Source: Pseudomonadota bacterium (GTDB taxonomy: Bacteria; Pseudomonadota; Alphaproteobacteria; Acetobacterales; Acetobacteraceae). From it: a stretch of DNA of 64,000 bases. The DNA lies in contig JAJZFB010000031.1 in NCBI GenBank assembly GCA_021805545.1, positions 1-64,000 on the forward strand, written 5' to 3'. The translations under genes were made by a program, and so were the position numbers. Positions 6,974-16,065 of this stretch are shown here, in pieces; position 1 is the stretch's first letter, and each line of letters starts with the position of its first letter. A model generated the notes under the pieces. The model was not told the origin of the DNA. It did no database searches and saw only the letters and a program-made list of their open reading frames with translations.

Positions 6974-9033
6974 GATGAGCGGGCCGGTTGATAATCCGGC
7001 GCAGCCGGGAATAAATTGCAGCGCATGCCGGCCAAGGCGAGCACAGCCTGATGGTGCAAGCGGCCATGGGCGATACTGCCTGCATGGTCGAGCGCGGCAT
7101 CGATGGCATGCAGCAGCGATAGCGGAGGCGGATGCGCCGCGTGCTTCCTGGTTCTACTCCTGAAAAATATAGAGGTTTCTTCTAAAACTTTTTCAAATGC
7201 CGCTTTTGTGCCACCCGTTGCGGTGCCAGCGGCGCGGCGAAGATACAAAAGATTGCGGCCAACCCGCAGCTCCGCCAGCCCCGTGAAATCGCGCGCGAGA
7301 TCGCCCGGGCCGGATTGGCTCATACGCGCCGCGATTTGCCCCAGCCGGTCAACCGCGCGTGATGTCCAGGCACCTGCCTCCAAAGGTGCCTGGCTCGTGG
7401 CGAGGCTCTCCAAATCGCGCCAACTGGCGCGAATCATGCGCCGCGCCACCCAGCTTGCGCCGACAGAGCGGAACAGCCTCGCCACCATCACCGTCAGCAC
7501 AATGCCGGTAATCTGCGCGCAGGATGTATTCATGAAAACGCTGAAATCCGCCTGGTAGCGGCTATGCAGGCCCAGCCCCACAATGAAGCTTGCAAACATT
7601 GGCGGCGCATAGGCCGTGCGCGCCGGGTCCGCTTGCAAATAACCAAGCACCAGAAAGACAGGCGCAAGCACGGCCACCAGCAGCAAATAGCCATCTGTGC
7701 AAGGCAGGATAACAAAATTATACAGCGCAACAACCGGGTACATTGCCAGCGTGGCGGCAAGATAACGCATCAGGTGCGGCGCCGGATCATCCTGCGCCGC
7801 AAACGAGCATGTTATCATCGACGCAAACGCCGTTGTTATGAATCCTGAAGTCCAATTCAGCATAATCCATAAAATACAGTACAAAACCAGCGCGGCGGTC
7901 ACCGCCAGGCCAGAAAGAACCGCCAGAGTGCCGCCGCGCTCAATATGCAGCCGCCGCGGCGCGCTCGTTACAAGCTCGTGCTCATGGCGCCCGGTTCCAT
8001 CAAAAGCGGAGACAAGGCGCCGCGCTTCATGCAGCGCCTCTATACACTCGGCCATGCGCTCGCATAAGCTCGCCGTAAGCAGCGCATGCCAGCCCGCCAT
8101 ATGGTCGTAAGCGTGCGAGAGCGCGCGGCATTTGCCGGCGAGTGTTGTGGCGGTGGAGGCAGGCGCATCAAGCGGCGCCTTGAACCATTGCGTGGCTCCC
8201 GCGATCAGCTCCGCGACATCATCGCCAACGGCATTGGCCCGGCGCAGCAGCGCCAAGCGGCTGGCCACGGCAGATGCCAATGAAAGCAGGCGCGCCAGCC
8301 GCTCGCGCAGCGCCCAGACAAGCCTGCGGTTAATCGCGGTTCCACTGCTATCATACGGCAAGTGCAGCGCGATAATGCCAAGCTCCGTAATGTCCGAGGC
8401 AAGGCGCTGGAGATGCTCCTCCTCTAACCGTCCGTGATTTTCACTGGCAACATCAGCGGTCCATGCACTGGCATCGCGCAAAAATGTCCGGGCGCGGGCT
8501 TGCACCATGCGGGCCACCGGCCATGGCTTGAACACCGCATGCACCAGCGTAACGGCAACAATCGCCACCGTCATTTCCTCCATCCGCGCGATCGTGCTGA
8601 AAAAAATATCACCCGGCGCGTCGAGGTACGGAAAAGCGAGCACCGCGGAGCTGAAGCCGGTCATCTGGAATAAAAAAGCGCGCGGCGTACGGTCCCGCAT
8701 CGCGAAATACAGGCACAAGCCAACCCAGCATGAGAGCACGCCCACCAGCAGCACAGGCGCGTTTTGCAAATTAGATACTGTAAGGATGGCAACGGCGCCG
8801 CCCGCCGCAATGCCGGCAAGGCGGTAGAGCACCTTTGGCCGCATGGCGCCAGACATAGGCTGCGCGGTGATATAAAGTGTGAGAAGCGCCCACCACGGCC
8901 AACCCAGGCTGAAGCCCAGAATGATCCCCAATGTAATCATCGCGGCCAGATAGCTGCTCGCGCTGAAAAGAAGTTTCTGGCCATCAAACGGCAATAGCGT
9001 CATGGCCGTGCGGCGCTTGGCGGTTGTATTCAT
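6970..9033 (-). CDS. FUSC-family inner-membrane exporter (AaeB-like)
   Basis: This 687-residue protein has two clusters of membrane helices separated by large cytoplasmic domains, the FUSC/AaeB layout. The first cluster opens with YLAAMITLGIILGF and WALLTLYITAQP; the second starts near residue 370 (LAVLSGLAVTAALVLY). The family exports aromatic carboxylic acids or other small toxic acids, which fits an acid-stressed or aromatic-degrading lifestyle; the substrate here is not known. It is the first gene of the operon. ATG 9033 is used; ATG 9003 is an alternative and neither has a strong ribosome site. Confidence 0.85.
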   Translation of the reverse strand: MNTTAKRRTAMTLLPFDGQKLLFSASSYLAAMITLGIILGFSLGWPWWALLTLYITAQPMSGAMRPKVLYRLAGIAAGGAVAILTVSNLQNAPVLLVGVLSCWVGLCLYFAMRDRTPRAFLFQMTGFSSAVLAFPYLDAPGDIFFSTIARMEEMTVAIVAVTLVHAVFKPWPVARMVQARARTFLRDASAWTADVASENHGRLEEEHLQRLASDITELGIIALHLPYDSSGTAINRRLVWALRERLARLLSLASAVASRLALLRRANAVGDDVAELIAGATQWFKAPLDAPASTATTLAGKCRALSHAYDHMAGWHALLTASLCERMAECIEALHEARRLVSAFDGTGRHEHELVTSAPRRLHIERGGTLAVLSGLAVTAALVLYCILWIMLNWTSGFITTAFASMITCSFAAQDDPAPHLMRYLAATLAMYPVVALYNFVILPCTDGYLLLVAVLAPVFLVLGYLQADPARTAYAPPMFASFIVGLGLHSRYQADFSVFMNTSCAQITGIVLTVMVARLFRSVGASWVARRMIRASWRDLESLATSQAPLEAGAWTSRAVDRLGQIAARMSQSGPGDLARDFTGLAELRVGRNLLYLRRAAGTATGGTKAAFEKVLEETSIFFRSRTRKHAAHPPPLSLLHAIDAALDHAGSIAHGRLHHQAVLALAGMRCNLFPAAPDYQPARSS

Positions 9034-9279
9034 GGTGTGCCGGATGAAAAAGGCGTGTTACAAGCGGCAGAGTTGCCCGCGCGAGGCGGCGCCATGCCCC
9101 TGTGCAAAAATCCTTGCGCGTAAAATCACCATCCCGCTCCGCCATATCATCTCACGGCCGGAAGGCCCGCGCCTTCCCAACCGGGGTTGGTGTCTCGCAT
9201 CCTCCGCAAATAAAGACAAATTCATATTTTTGACAGATAACCGCAAAATTTTTGTTGCCGCGAACAACTCTGCTTGCTG

Positions 9280-9723
9280 CTATAGCGGCGTTGCAAGCGT
9301 TCCCCGAGCCAAAATCTGCCGCAACTGCTCCGGCCGGCCATTAGTCATAATATCGGCCAGGCTGTATGTCTCCAACGTGGCAAAAAATGCCTCAACCGCG
9401 TTCTTGAACGCGCATACCATGCCGCAAGCCGGGGCCAAGGCGCAGCTCCCGCAGCCAACAAGGTCCACCTGCCCCTCGGTATGGCGCACCATCTCGCCAA
9501 TACTAATCTCGCTGGCCGAACGCGCCAGGCGCAACCCTCCGCCTCGCCCACGCAGGCTCTGCACATAGCCTGAACCGGCCAGATCGCTCGCCACCTTCAT
9601 CAAATGGTTCTGCGAAATACCATAAGATTCCGCAATTTCGCCAATAGAGCAGAGCCTGCCCTCATGCGCCGCCAGGTACAACATGATACGGATGGCAAAG
9701 TCAGTGTAGCGCGTCAGACGCAT
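9280..9723 (-). CDS. Rrf2-family iron-sulfur repressor, NsrR-like
   Basis: This 147-residue protein has an N-terminal winged helix (MRLTRYTDFAIRIMLYLA, SIGEIAESYGISQNHLMKV, GGLRLAR) and a cluster-binding segment with cysteines spaced CGSCALAPAC, plus another Cys four residues on. This fits NO-sensing NsrR proteins. Start ATG 9723 follows GGAGG at correct spacing. The gene is divergent from a truncated haemoglobin, and the shared 88-bp region contains NsrR-like sites, so repression relieved by nitric oxide is the likely circuit. An IscR-like role is less likely given the context. Confidence 0.82.
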   Translation of the reverse strand: MRLTRYTDFAIRIMLYLAAHEGRLCSIGEIAESYGISQNHLMKVASDLAGSGYVQSLRGRGGGLRLARSASEISIGEMVRHTEGQVDLVGCGSCALAPACGMVCAFKNAVEAFFATLETYSLADIMTNGRPEQLRQILARGTLATPL

Positions 9724-9734
9724 CACCGCCTCCA

Positions 9735-9757
9735 TAGATGCATTTAACTTGCATGTT
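9735..9757. promoter_or_regulatory. NsrR-like operator 1
   Basis: The sequence reads AGATGCATTT, one base, then ACTTGCATGTT. Against the known NsrR palindrome (two inverted AAGATGYATTT half-sites separated by one base) the left half matches at 10 of 11 positions and the right at 8 of 11. It sits between the Rrf2 gene and the haemoglobin gene. Confidence 0.6.
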
Positions 9758-9784
9758 TTACCCCGCCGGGTTAAAGAGGTATCC

Positions 9785-9798
9785 AAGATACATGTTTT
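9785..9798. promoter_or_regulatory. Possible NsrR half-site 2
   Basis: AAGATACATGTTTT, 14 bp before the haemoglobin ATG, resembles a single NsrR half-site. It overlaps the region expected for ribosome binding or early transcript of the haemoglobin gene. Confidence 0.35.
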
Positions 9799-9811
9799 AG
9801 AGGCGAATGTC

Positions 9812-10210
9812 ATGCACATTGCTGACGGTCTCGACGAACCGGGCCTCGCCCGGCTTGTCACCCATTTCTACACCCAGGTGCGCGCCGACCCGCTGCTCGG
9901 CCCGGTGTTCAACCGGGCAATTACCGACTGGCCGGAGCATTTGCGCAAGCTGGCGGATTTCTGGTCGTCGGTGATGCTCACCACGGGCCGTTACAAGGGC
10001 CAGCCCATGCCGGCCCATGTACGCCACCGGGCGGAGATAACGCCGGATATGTTCAAGCGCTGGCTGGCCTTGTGGGAAGCCAGCGCCGCGCAATGCCTGC
10101 CGTCAGAAGCAGCGGCAGCCGTTATCGCCAAGGCGCACCGCATAGCCACCAGCCTGCAGATAATGCTGTTTGAATATCTGCCGCCGCTGCCCGTGGACGC
10201 CAGAAACTAA
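9812..10210 (+). CDS. Group III truncated haemoglobin
   Basis: This 132-residue globin has the group III signatures FYTQVRADPLLGPVFN, a WPEHLRKLADFW helix and RHRAEITPDMFKRWLALW, where the conserved His and Phe-Lys-Arg-Trp of the F-G region lie. Family members bind O2, NO or related ligands and are often induced by nitrosative stress. The start at ATG 9812 matches the family N-terminus; the longer frame from 9749 would run through the operator. The divergent NsrR-like gene and the operator-like sites point to NO detoxification. Confidence 0.85.
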   Translation: MHIADGLDEPGLARLVTHFYTQVRADPLLGPVFNRAITDWPEHLRKLADFWSSVMLTTGRYKGQPMPAHVRHRAEITPDMFKRWLALWEASAAQCLPSEAAAAVIAKAHRIATSLQIMLFEYLPPLPVDARN

Positions 10211-10272
10211 TCCCCTTTTCCCCCCTGCCCTCATGGCGGCCGCATATCGCGGCCGCCAGATGGCGCCGCCCT

Positions 10273-10790
10273 GCTTAGGGCTACAGTTTATTGTGAGTTC
10301 TGAATCAATAGGCAACGGTAATCCCCCCTTCTTTAACGGGGTTTATTCGTAGGAAACACGCGGCCAGTTTCAGTTTCTGAGCGGGTGTTATTCCGCCGAT
10401 GGCGAATGCGCCTATTTTACCACCTGGTGCCCGCACGGCACGTCAATCAGCACGCTGGTTCGCGTGGAGGGAACCCGTTGGCGGATCGAAGAAGGTTTCG
10501 AGACCGCCAAGAACGAACTCGGCCTCGACCATAACGAAACCCGCTCCTGGCACGGCTGGCATCGTCATGTCTCCCTCGTCATGCTCGCCTACGCCATGAT
10601 GGCCGCAATCCGCTACCGCGCCAACACCATCACGCCGAAAAAAACGAAGCGCAGGACAGGAAAGAACTCATCCGATGGTCCGTCCAGGAAATCCGCCGCC
10701 TCGCCCTGAAGCTCGCGCAACGGCAACTCCCCGTCGAGCCAGCGCCAGACGTGCCCAGCTTAAATCAAAAACGCAACTGTAGTGCTAAGC
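10273..10790 (+). mobile_element. Internally deleted IS701-family element
   Basis: Imperfect terminal inverted repeats GCTTAGGGCTACAGTT (10273-10288) and AACTGTAGTGCTAAGC (10775-10790) match at 14 of 16 positions. Between them is only the last third of a transposase. The right end lies 8 bp from the sucB stop codon. The left part (10289-10400) does not match the transposase frame and may be a deletion junction or second element. It cannot transpose by itself. Confidence 0.65.
10404..10762 (+). pseudogene. IS701-family transposase, C-terminal remnant with frameshift
   Basis: The plus strand encodes AYFTTWCPHGTSISTLV, VEGTRWRIEEGFETAKNELG and RSWHGWHRHVSLVMLAYAMM, typical of the C-terminal catalytic end of IS701-type DDE transposases. 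Near 10640 a poly-A tract shifts the frame; the continuation KELIRWSVQEIRRLALKLAQ is in the next frame. The N-terminal two thirds are missing. Non-functional. Confidence 0.75.
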
Positions 10791-10798
10791 CCCCGCCG

Positions 10799-12004
10799 TC
10801 AAATCTCCAGCAGCAAACGGCGCGGGTCTTCCAGCGATTCCTTAACCCGGACCAGGAATGAAACCGCCTCGCGGCCATCGATGATCCGGTGGTCGTAGGA
10901 AACGGCGAGATACATCATCGGGCGGATAACAACCTGCCCGTTCATGGCCACGGGGCGTTCCTGGATTTTGTGCATGCCCAAAATAGCCGATTGCGGCGGG
11001 TTGAGAATTGGCGTGCTCATCAACGAGCCATACACACCGCCATTGGTAATAGAGAACGTGCCACCGGAAAGCTGCTCCAGCTTCAGCGTACCATCCTTGG
11101 CCGCCTTGGCGAAACCTGCAATCTCCGCCTCAATCTGGGCAATGCTCTTCTGGTCCGCATCGCGGATAACGGGCACAACCAGCCCATTGGCGCCGCCAAC
11201 CGCAATGCCCATGTGCACAAAATGCTTGTAAACAATATCGTCACCGTCAATCTCGGCATTCACAGCCGGAAATTCCTGCAGCGCCGCGCACACCGCCTTC
11301 ACGAAAAACCCGTTATACCCCAAACGTATACCCTGGTGCCTCTTCTCGAAAGCATCCTTGTATTCAGCGCGCATGGCCATAACCGCGCTCATATCCACCT
11401 CGTTAAAAGTGGTCAGCATGGCGGCGGTGTTCTGCGCATCCTTAAGCCGGGCGGCAATGGTCTTGCGCAGGCGCGTCATCTTCACGCGTTCTTCACGCAC
11501 ATCCGGGGTGCGGGCGGGCTTCACCAGCGGCGGCTGTTGCTGCACGGCGGGCTTGTTGATGAAAGCCAGCACATCGCCCTTGGAAATGCGGCCATCCTTG
11601 GCGGTACCGGAAATAGTCTCGCCCGCAACGCCTTTTTCTTCCATCAACTTGGCGGCAGCGGGCAGGGCCGGGGCACCAGGGCGCGCCACGGGGCCAGGTG
11701 CTGCCTTGGGCGCCTGCACGCCGGTGGCGGCCGTGGGGGGCGGCTCAGCCGCGGTGGTGGCCGTGGCATTGGCGTCAACACGGCCCAGCGTCCCGCCAAC
11801 CTCAACTTCAGTCCCTTCCGGGGCGATAATTTCGGTCAACACGCCTGTTTCCGGCGCGTTCACCTCCATCGTCACCTTATCGGTCTCAAGCTCAACCAGG
11901 GGCTCATCGGCGTGCACAGCCTCGCCAACCTTCTTGATCCAACGGGCAATGGTGGCGGTGGTCACGCTTTCGCCCAAAGTGGGAACCTTGATGTCGGTGG
12001 CCAT
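10799..12004 (-). CDS. sucB: 2-oxoglutarate dehydrogenase E2 (dihydrolipoyl succinyltransferase)
   Basis: This 401-residue core enzyme of the 2-oxoglutarate dehydrogenase complex has one lipoyl domain (residues 1-75, lipoylated Lys in [10 protein letters not shown]), an Ala/Pro linker, a peripheral subunit-binding domain ([11 protein letters not shown]) and the catalytic domain ending in [13 protein letters not shown] with the active-site His and Asp. It follows sucA by 78 bp. No lpd (E3) gene follows; the IS remnant abuts the stop, so the original downstream neighbour may have been displaced. Confidence 0.95.
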   Translation of the reverse strand: MATDIKVPTLGESVTTATIARWIKKVGEAVHADEPLVELETDKVTMEVNAPETGVLTEIIAPEGTEVEVGGTLGRVDANATATTAAEPPPTAATGVQAPKAAPGPVARPGAPALPAAAKLMEEKGVAGETISGTAKDGRISKGDVLAFINKPAVQQQPPLVKPARTPDVREERVKMTRLRKTIAARLKDAQNTAAMLTTFNEVDMSAVMAMRAEYKDAFEKRHQGIRLGYNGFFVKAVCAALQEFPAVNAEIDGDDIVYKHFVHMGIAVGGANGLVVPVIRDADQKSIAQIEAEIAGFAKAAKDGTLKLEQLSGGTFSITNGGVYGSLMSTPILNPPQSAILGMHKIQERPVAMNGQVVIRPMMYLAVSYDHRIIDGREAVSFLVRVKESLEDPRRLLLEI

Positions 12005-12082
12005 ATTGTCTCCTGAGCTTTTCGTTGCTTTTGGCAGTTACTTCAATAATACCGGCGCGCAGCGCAGCCCGCGCCGGTAGGT

Positions 12083-14944
12083 TTATACACTAAGGGCCTT
12101 GTCAACCAAGGCGGCCTGCTCGGCCGCATGCACCTTGGCCAGGCCCGTGGCGGGCGAAGCCGCGGCGGCACGGCCAACATAAACCGGCCGTTTGGCAACA
12201 TTGCCAATCAGCCCAAGCACATGCTCCAGCCTGCGGTCCAGAAAGTGCCATGCGCCCATATTTTCTGGCTCTTCCTGGCACCATATCACTTCAGCGCCCA
12301 CGTAAGGCTCCAAAACCGCCTTAAGCGCGCGCACCGGGAACGGATAGAATTGCTCCAGGCGGATAATGGCAACATCGTTGATGCCCCGCTCGCGGCGCTC
12401 GGCCAGCAAATCGTAATAAACCTTGCCCGAGCACAGCACGACGCGGCGCACATGGCCGGGCGGCACCAGCTCATCCATCTCGGGGTACACAAATTTATAG
12501 CTCGAGCCTTCGGCCATCTCGCCCAGCTCTGAAACACAGAGCTTGTGGCGCAGCAGCGATTTTGGCGTCATCAGAATCAGCGGCTTGCGGAAATTGCGCT
12601 TCAACTGGCGGCGCAGGGCGTGGAAATAATTCGCCGGCGTCGAAATATTGCACACATTCATGTTGTGCTCGGCGCAAAGCTGCAAATAACGCTCCAGCCG
12701 CGCAGAGCTATGCTCCGGCCCCTGGCCTTCATGACCATGCGGCAGCAGCATCACCAGGCCGCACATACGCAGCCATTTGGTTTCGCCCGAGGCAATGAAC
12801 TGGTCGATGATAACCTGCGCGCCATTGGCGAAATCGCCGAACTGGCCTTCCCACAGCACCAGTACGCTGGGGTCCGCCAGGGTGTAGCCATATTCAAAGC
12901 CCAGCACACCGGCTTCTGAAAGCAGGGAGTTGAAAATCTCGATCGGCGCCTGCCCGGAACGGATATTATTGAGCGGCGTGTACTCGTGCTGGTTGGTCTG
13001 GTCGACAAGCACGGCATGGCGCTGCGAGAATGTGCCGCGCTGGCAATCCTCGCCCGAAAGGCGCACGCGGCTGCCATCGAGCAGCAGCGTGCCAAAGGCC
13101 AGCGCCTCGGCGGTGGCCCAGTCAATCCCCGCGCCAGTCTCCATCATCTGCTTCTTGGCTTCAAGCTGGCGGGCAATCTTGGGGTTTAGGTCGAAATTCT
13201 GCGGCGGGGTGGAAATAGCCACCCCCACCTCGCGCAACTGCGCCAGCGGGGCAAAGGTTTCCTCATCGCGAAAATCCGCCTCGCTGCCGCCCTGGCTCAA
13301 GCCCGCCCAATGGCCTTCCAGCCAATCGGCCTTGTTCACCTTGTAGTCCTGCGCGCCTTCGTAAGCGGCTTCCAGCGTCTGGTTATATTCATCCAGCATC
13401 GCCTTGGCCTCGGCCGCCGGAACAGAACCTTCCTTCTCCAGCCGTTCCGCGTACAAATTGCGGGTGGTCTTCAGGCCACGAATGGCCTTGTACATAATCG
13501 GCTGTGTAAACGCCGGCTCGTCATTCTCGTTATGGCCATGGCGGCGGTAGCACACCAGGTCAATCACCACATCGGTGGCAAACTCGTTACGGAACTCAGC
13601 GGCCAGACGGGCGGCGAACACCACGGCTTCAGGATTATCGCCATTCACATGCAAAATCGGCGCCTGCACGGCCTTCGCCACATCGGTGCAATACATGCCA
13701 GAAAATGCATGGGCCGGAACGGTGGTGAACCCGATCTGGTTATTCACGACCAGATGAATGGAGCCGCCCGTGCGGTAGCCAATAAGCTGGCTCATCGCCA
13801 GGGTTTCATACACCAGCCCCTGGCCGGCAAAGGCGGCATCGCCATGCATCATAATGGCCATGGCCGAGCGGCGGGTCTTGTCGCCCGTCATATCCAGCCG
13901 GGCACGTATCTTGCCCACCACCACAGGGTCCACCGCCTCAAGATGCGAGGGGTTGGGCTGCAGCGAGAGATGCACCTTGTTGCCGTTGATGATGAGGTCG
14001 GTGGATGTGCCCAGATGGTACTTCACGTCGCCAGAGCCTTGCACATCCTCGGGCTTGGCCGAGGCCCCGCCAAATTCCGAGAACAAGGCCACAAGCGGCT
14101 TCTTGACGATATTCACCAGCGTGTTCAGGCGCCCGCGATGCGGCATGCCGATGGCAATCTCCCGCACCCCGCCATTGGCCGCGGCCTCGATGATGGCGTG
14201 CAGCGCCGGAATGGTGCTCTCGCCGCCCTCAAGCCCGAAGCGTTTGGTGCCAACAAAGCGCTTCTGGCAGAAATTCTCGAAACTGTCCGCCTCGGTCAAC
14301 TGGCGCAGAATCTTCGCCTTGCTCTTATTATCGAATTCGTTAAGCCAGGGCGCACCTTCGATCCGTTTCTGGATCCAGGCCTTCTGGTGCGGGTCCTGGA
14401 TATGCATGAATTCCACGCCGATGGCGCCGCAATAGCTCTTGCGCAGTTCCGCCATAATCTGGCGCATCGTCGTGGTCTCAAACCCCAGCACACGGTCCAG
14501 GAAGATGGGGCGGTCAAAATCGGCCGCCTCCACAAAACCGTAAGTGGCGGGGTCCAGCTCCTCATGGTGGCTGGGGCGCTTCAGGCCCAGCGGGTCGAGC
14601 TGCGCCTCCAAATGCCCCCGTACCCGGTAGGCGCGAATAATCATGAGCGCGCGGATGGAATCCAGCGTCGCGGCCCGCATTTCGGCGGTGGACATGCTGG
14701 GCTTGGCGGCCTGGCGCGGCGCCGCCTCGGCGGTGACGGTGTCAAACACCGAGGGGCGGGGCGCCCAGGACGCGCCGCTGGCATCGGTGAGAACCGCGCG
14801 CTCCTCGTCATCCAGGGCCGCGAACAGGGCCGCGAAATCGGGGTCAACCGTGTCCGGCGCCTCGACCCATTTGGCATAAAGCTGCGCAATGAACTGGGCG
14901 TTGGCGCCGTTCATGGCGGTTGCAAGAATATCTACACCAGCCAT
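12083..14944 (-). CDS. sucA: 2-oxoglutarate dehydrogenase E1
   Basis: A thiamine-diphosphate enzyme of 953 residues that decarboxylates 2-oxoglutarate. Motifs include PHRGRLNTLVNI, HGDAAFAGQG, the ThDP site GDNPEAVVFAARL followed by YRRHGHNENDEP, and the C-terminal LPHGHEGQGPEHSS. ATG 14944 is preferred: GAAGGA precedes it and the family N-terminus starts there; an in-frame ATG at 14986 would add 14 residues. Order sucC-sucD-sucA-sucB is typical of alphaproteobacteria. A 245-bp gap separates it from sucD. Confidence 0.95.
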   Translation of the reverse strand: MAGVDILATAMNGANAQFIAQLYAKWVEAPDTVDPDFAALFAALDDEERAVLTDASGASWAPRPSVFDTVTAEAAPRQAAKPSMSTAEMRAATLDSIRALMIIRAYRVRGHLEAQLDPLGLKRPSHHEELDPATYGFVEAADFDRPIFLDRVLGFETTTMRQIMAELRKSYCGAIGVEFMHIQDPHQKAWIQKRIEGAPWLNEFDNKSKAKILRQLTEADSFENFCQKRFVGTKRFGLEGGESTIPALHAIIEAAANGGVREIAIGMPHRGRLNTLVNIVKKPLVALFSEFGGASAKPEDVQGSGDVKYHLGTSTDLIINGNKVHLSLQPNPSHLEAVDPVVVGKIRARLDMTGDKTRRSAMAIMMHGDAAFAGQGLVYETLAMSQLIGYRTGGSIHLVVNNQIGFTTVPAHAFSGMYCTDVAKAVQAPILHVNGDNPEAVVFAARLAAEFRNEFATDVVIDLVCYRRHGHNENDEPAFTQPIMYKAIRGLKTTRNLYAERLEKEGSVPAAEAKAMLDEYNQTLEAAYEGAQDYKVNKADWLEGHWAGLSQGGSEADFRDEETFAPLAQLREVGVAISTPPQNFDLNPKIARQLEAKKQMMETGAGIDWATAEALAFGTLLLDGSRVRLSGEDCQRGTFSQRHAVLVDQTNQHEYTPLNNIRSGQAPIEIFNSLLSEAGVLGFEYGYTLADPSVLVLWEGQFGDFANGAQVIIDQFIASGETKWLRMCGLVMLLPHGHEGQGPEHSSARLERYLQLCAEHNMNVCNISTPANYFHALRRQLKRNFRKPLILMTPKSLLRHKLCVSELGEMAEGSSYKFVYPEMDELVPPGHVRRVVLCSGKVYYDLLAERRERGINDVAIIRLEQFYPFPVRALKAVLEPYVGAEVIWCQEEPENMGAWHFLDRRLEHVLGLIGNVAKRPVYVGRAAAASPATGLAKVHAAEQAALVDKALSV

Positions 14945-15075
14945 ACCGATACCTGTTCCTTCAAGCTTTCCTTCAAGCCGCATCACAATCCGCCCATCAC
15001 AGGCGGCGGACAGGAGGACACGTCACATACGCAGCGCGCAAACGCAACCCGCACGCGCAACGGAACTCCGCCCCG

Positions 15076-15098
15076 CGCGTGGCCATATAAGCCACGCG
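15076..15098. other. Hairpin in the sucD-sucA spacer
   Basis: Perfect 8-bp arms CGCGTGGC and GCCACGCG flank a 7-base loop in the 245-bp gap between sucD and sucA. No T run follows on the minus strand. It may stabilise or space the polycistronic transcript. Confidence 0.35.
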
Positions 15099-15189
15099 GC
15101 GGCGATAGCCGTTACCCAACTTGCCAGGGCAGGGTTGTTCAACATGCATGTATAGCCGTTCAACATCCCCGCCCCTTTCATTTGTTTAA

Positions 15190-16065
15190 TTAGCCTTGCA
15201 GCGCCTTAACCATGGTGCTGCCAAGCGCCGCGGGGCTGTCGGAAACATAAATACCCGCCTCTTTCATGGCCGCGATCTTGGCCTCAGCCGTATCCTTGCC
15301 GCCGGAAATAACCGCGCCGGCATGGCCCATGCGGCGGCCCGGCGGTGCGGTAACACCGGCAATAAAGCCCACAACCGGCTTCTTGATCTTGTGCCTGGCC
15401 AGGAATCCGGCGGCATCGATCTCTGACGGCCCGCCAATTTCGCCAATCATGATAATGGCCCGGGTCTCGTCATCGTGCAGGAACATATCCAGCACCTCGA
15501 TGAAATCCGTGCCCTTCACCGGGTCGCCGCCAATGCCCACGCAAGAGGACTGGCCAAGCCCGGCCGCCGTGGTCTGGGCCACCGCCTCGTAGGTTAGCGT
15601 GCCAGAGCGCGACACAATGCCAATAGAGCCGCGCTTGTGGATATGGCCCGGCATGATGCCAATTTTGCATTCATCCGGGGTGATAACGCCGGGGCAGTTC
15701 GGCCCGATAAGGCGCGATTTGGTGCCCGAAAGGGCGCGCTTCACCTTCACCATGTCCAGCACCGGAATCCCCTCGGTGATGCACACAATCAGTTCCAGCC
15801 CGGCATCGATCGCCTCCAGAATGGAATCCGCCGCGAACGGGGGCGGCACGTAAATGGCCGAGGCATTGGCGCCGGTTTTGGCCACAGCCTCGCCCACCGT
15901 GTTGAACACGGGCAGGTCGAGATGCTTGGTGCCGCCCTTGCCAGGGGTTACGCCGCCCATAACCTGGGTGCCATAGGCCAGCGCCTGCTCGGAATGGAAC
16001 GTGCCCTGCGCGCCGGTAAAGCCCTGGGTGATGACCTTGGTGTTCTTGTTGACGAGAATGGCCAT
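15190..16065 (-). CDS. sucD: Succinyl-CoA ligase alpha subunit
   Basis: This 291-residue subunit carries the CoA-binding Rossmann fold ([13 protein letters not shown]), [15 protein letters not shown], and the phosphohistidine loop with active His in [10 protein letters not shown]. With SucC it converts succinyl-CoA to succinate with nucleotide triphosphate formation. Its ATG overlaps the sucC stop by one base (TAATG), so the two subunits are translationally coupled. Confidence 0.96.
   Translation of the reverse strand: MAILVNKNTKVITQGFTGAQGTFHSEQALAYGTQVMGGVTPGKGGTKHLDLPVFNTVGEAVAKTGANASAIYVPPPFAADSILEAIDAGLELIVCITEGIPVLDMVKVKRALSGTKSRLIGPNCPGVITPDECKIGIMPGHIHKRGSIGIVSRSGTLTYEAVAQTTAAGLGQSSCVGIGGDPVKGTDFIEVLDMFLHDDETRAIIMIGEIGGPSEIDAAGFLARHKIKKPVVGFIAGVTAPPGRRMGHAGAVISGGKDTAEAKIAAMKEAGIYVSDSPAALGSTMVKALQG

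Noticed and set aside
10211-10272. GC-rich hairpin TGGCGGCCGC/GCGGCCGCCA after the haemoglobin gene as a terminator
   Set aside because: The arms are perfect but no T run follows on either strand; a terminator call is not supported.
13310-15193. A 627-codon open frame on the plus strand
   Set aside because: It lies antisense to sucA, has a composition expected from high-GC shadow frames (His/Gly/Arg rich), and matches no family.
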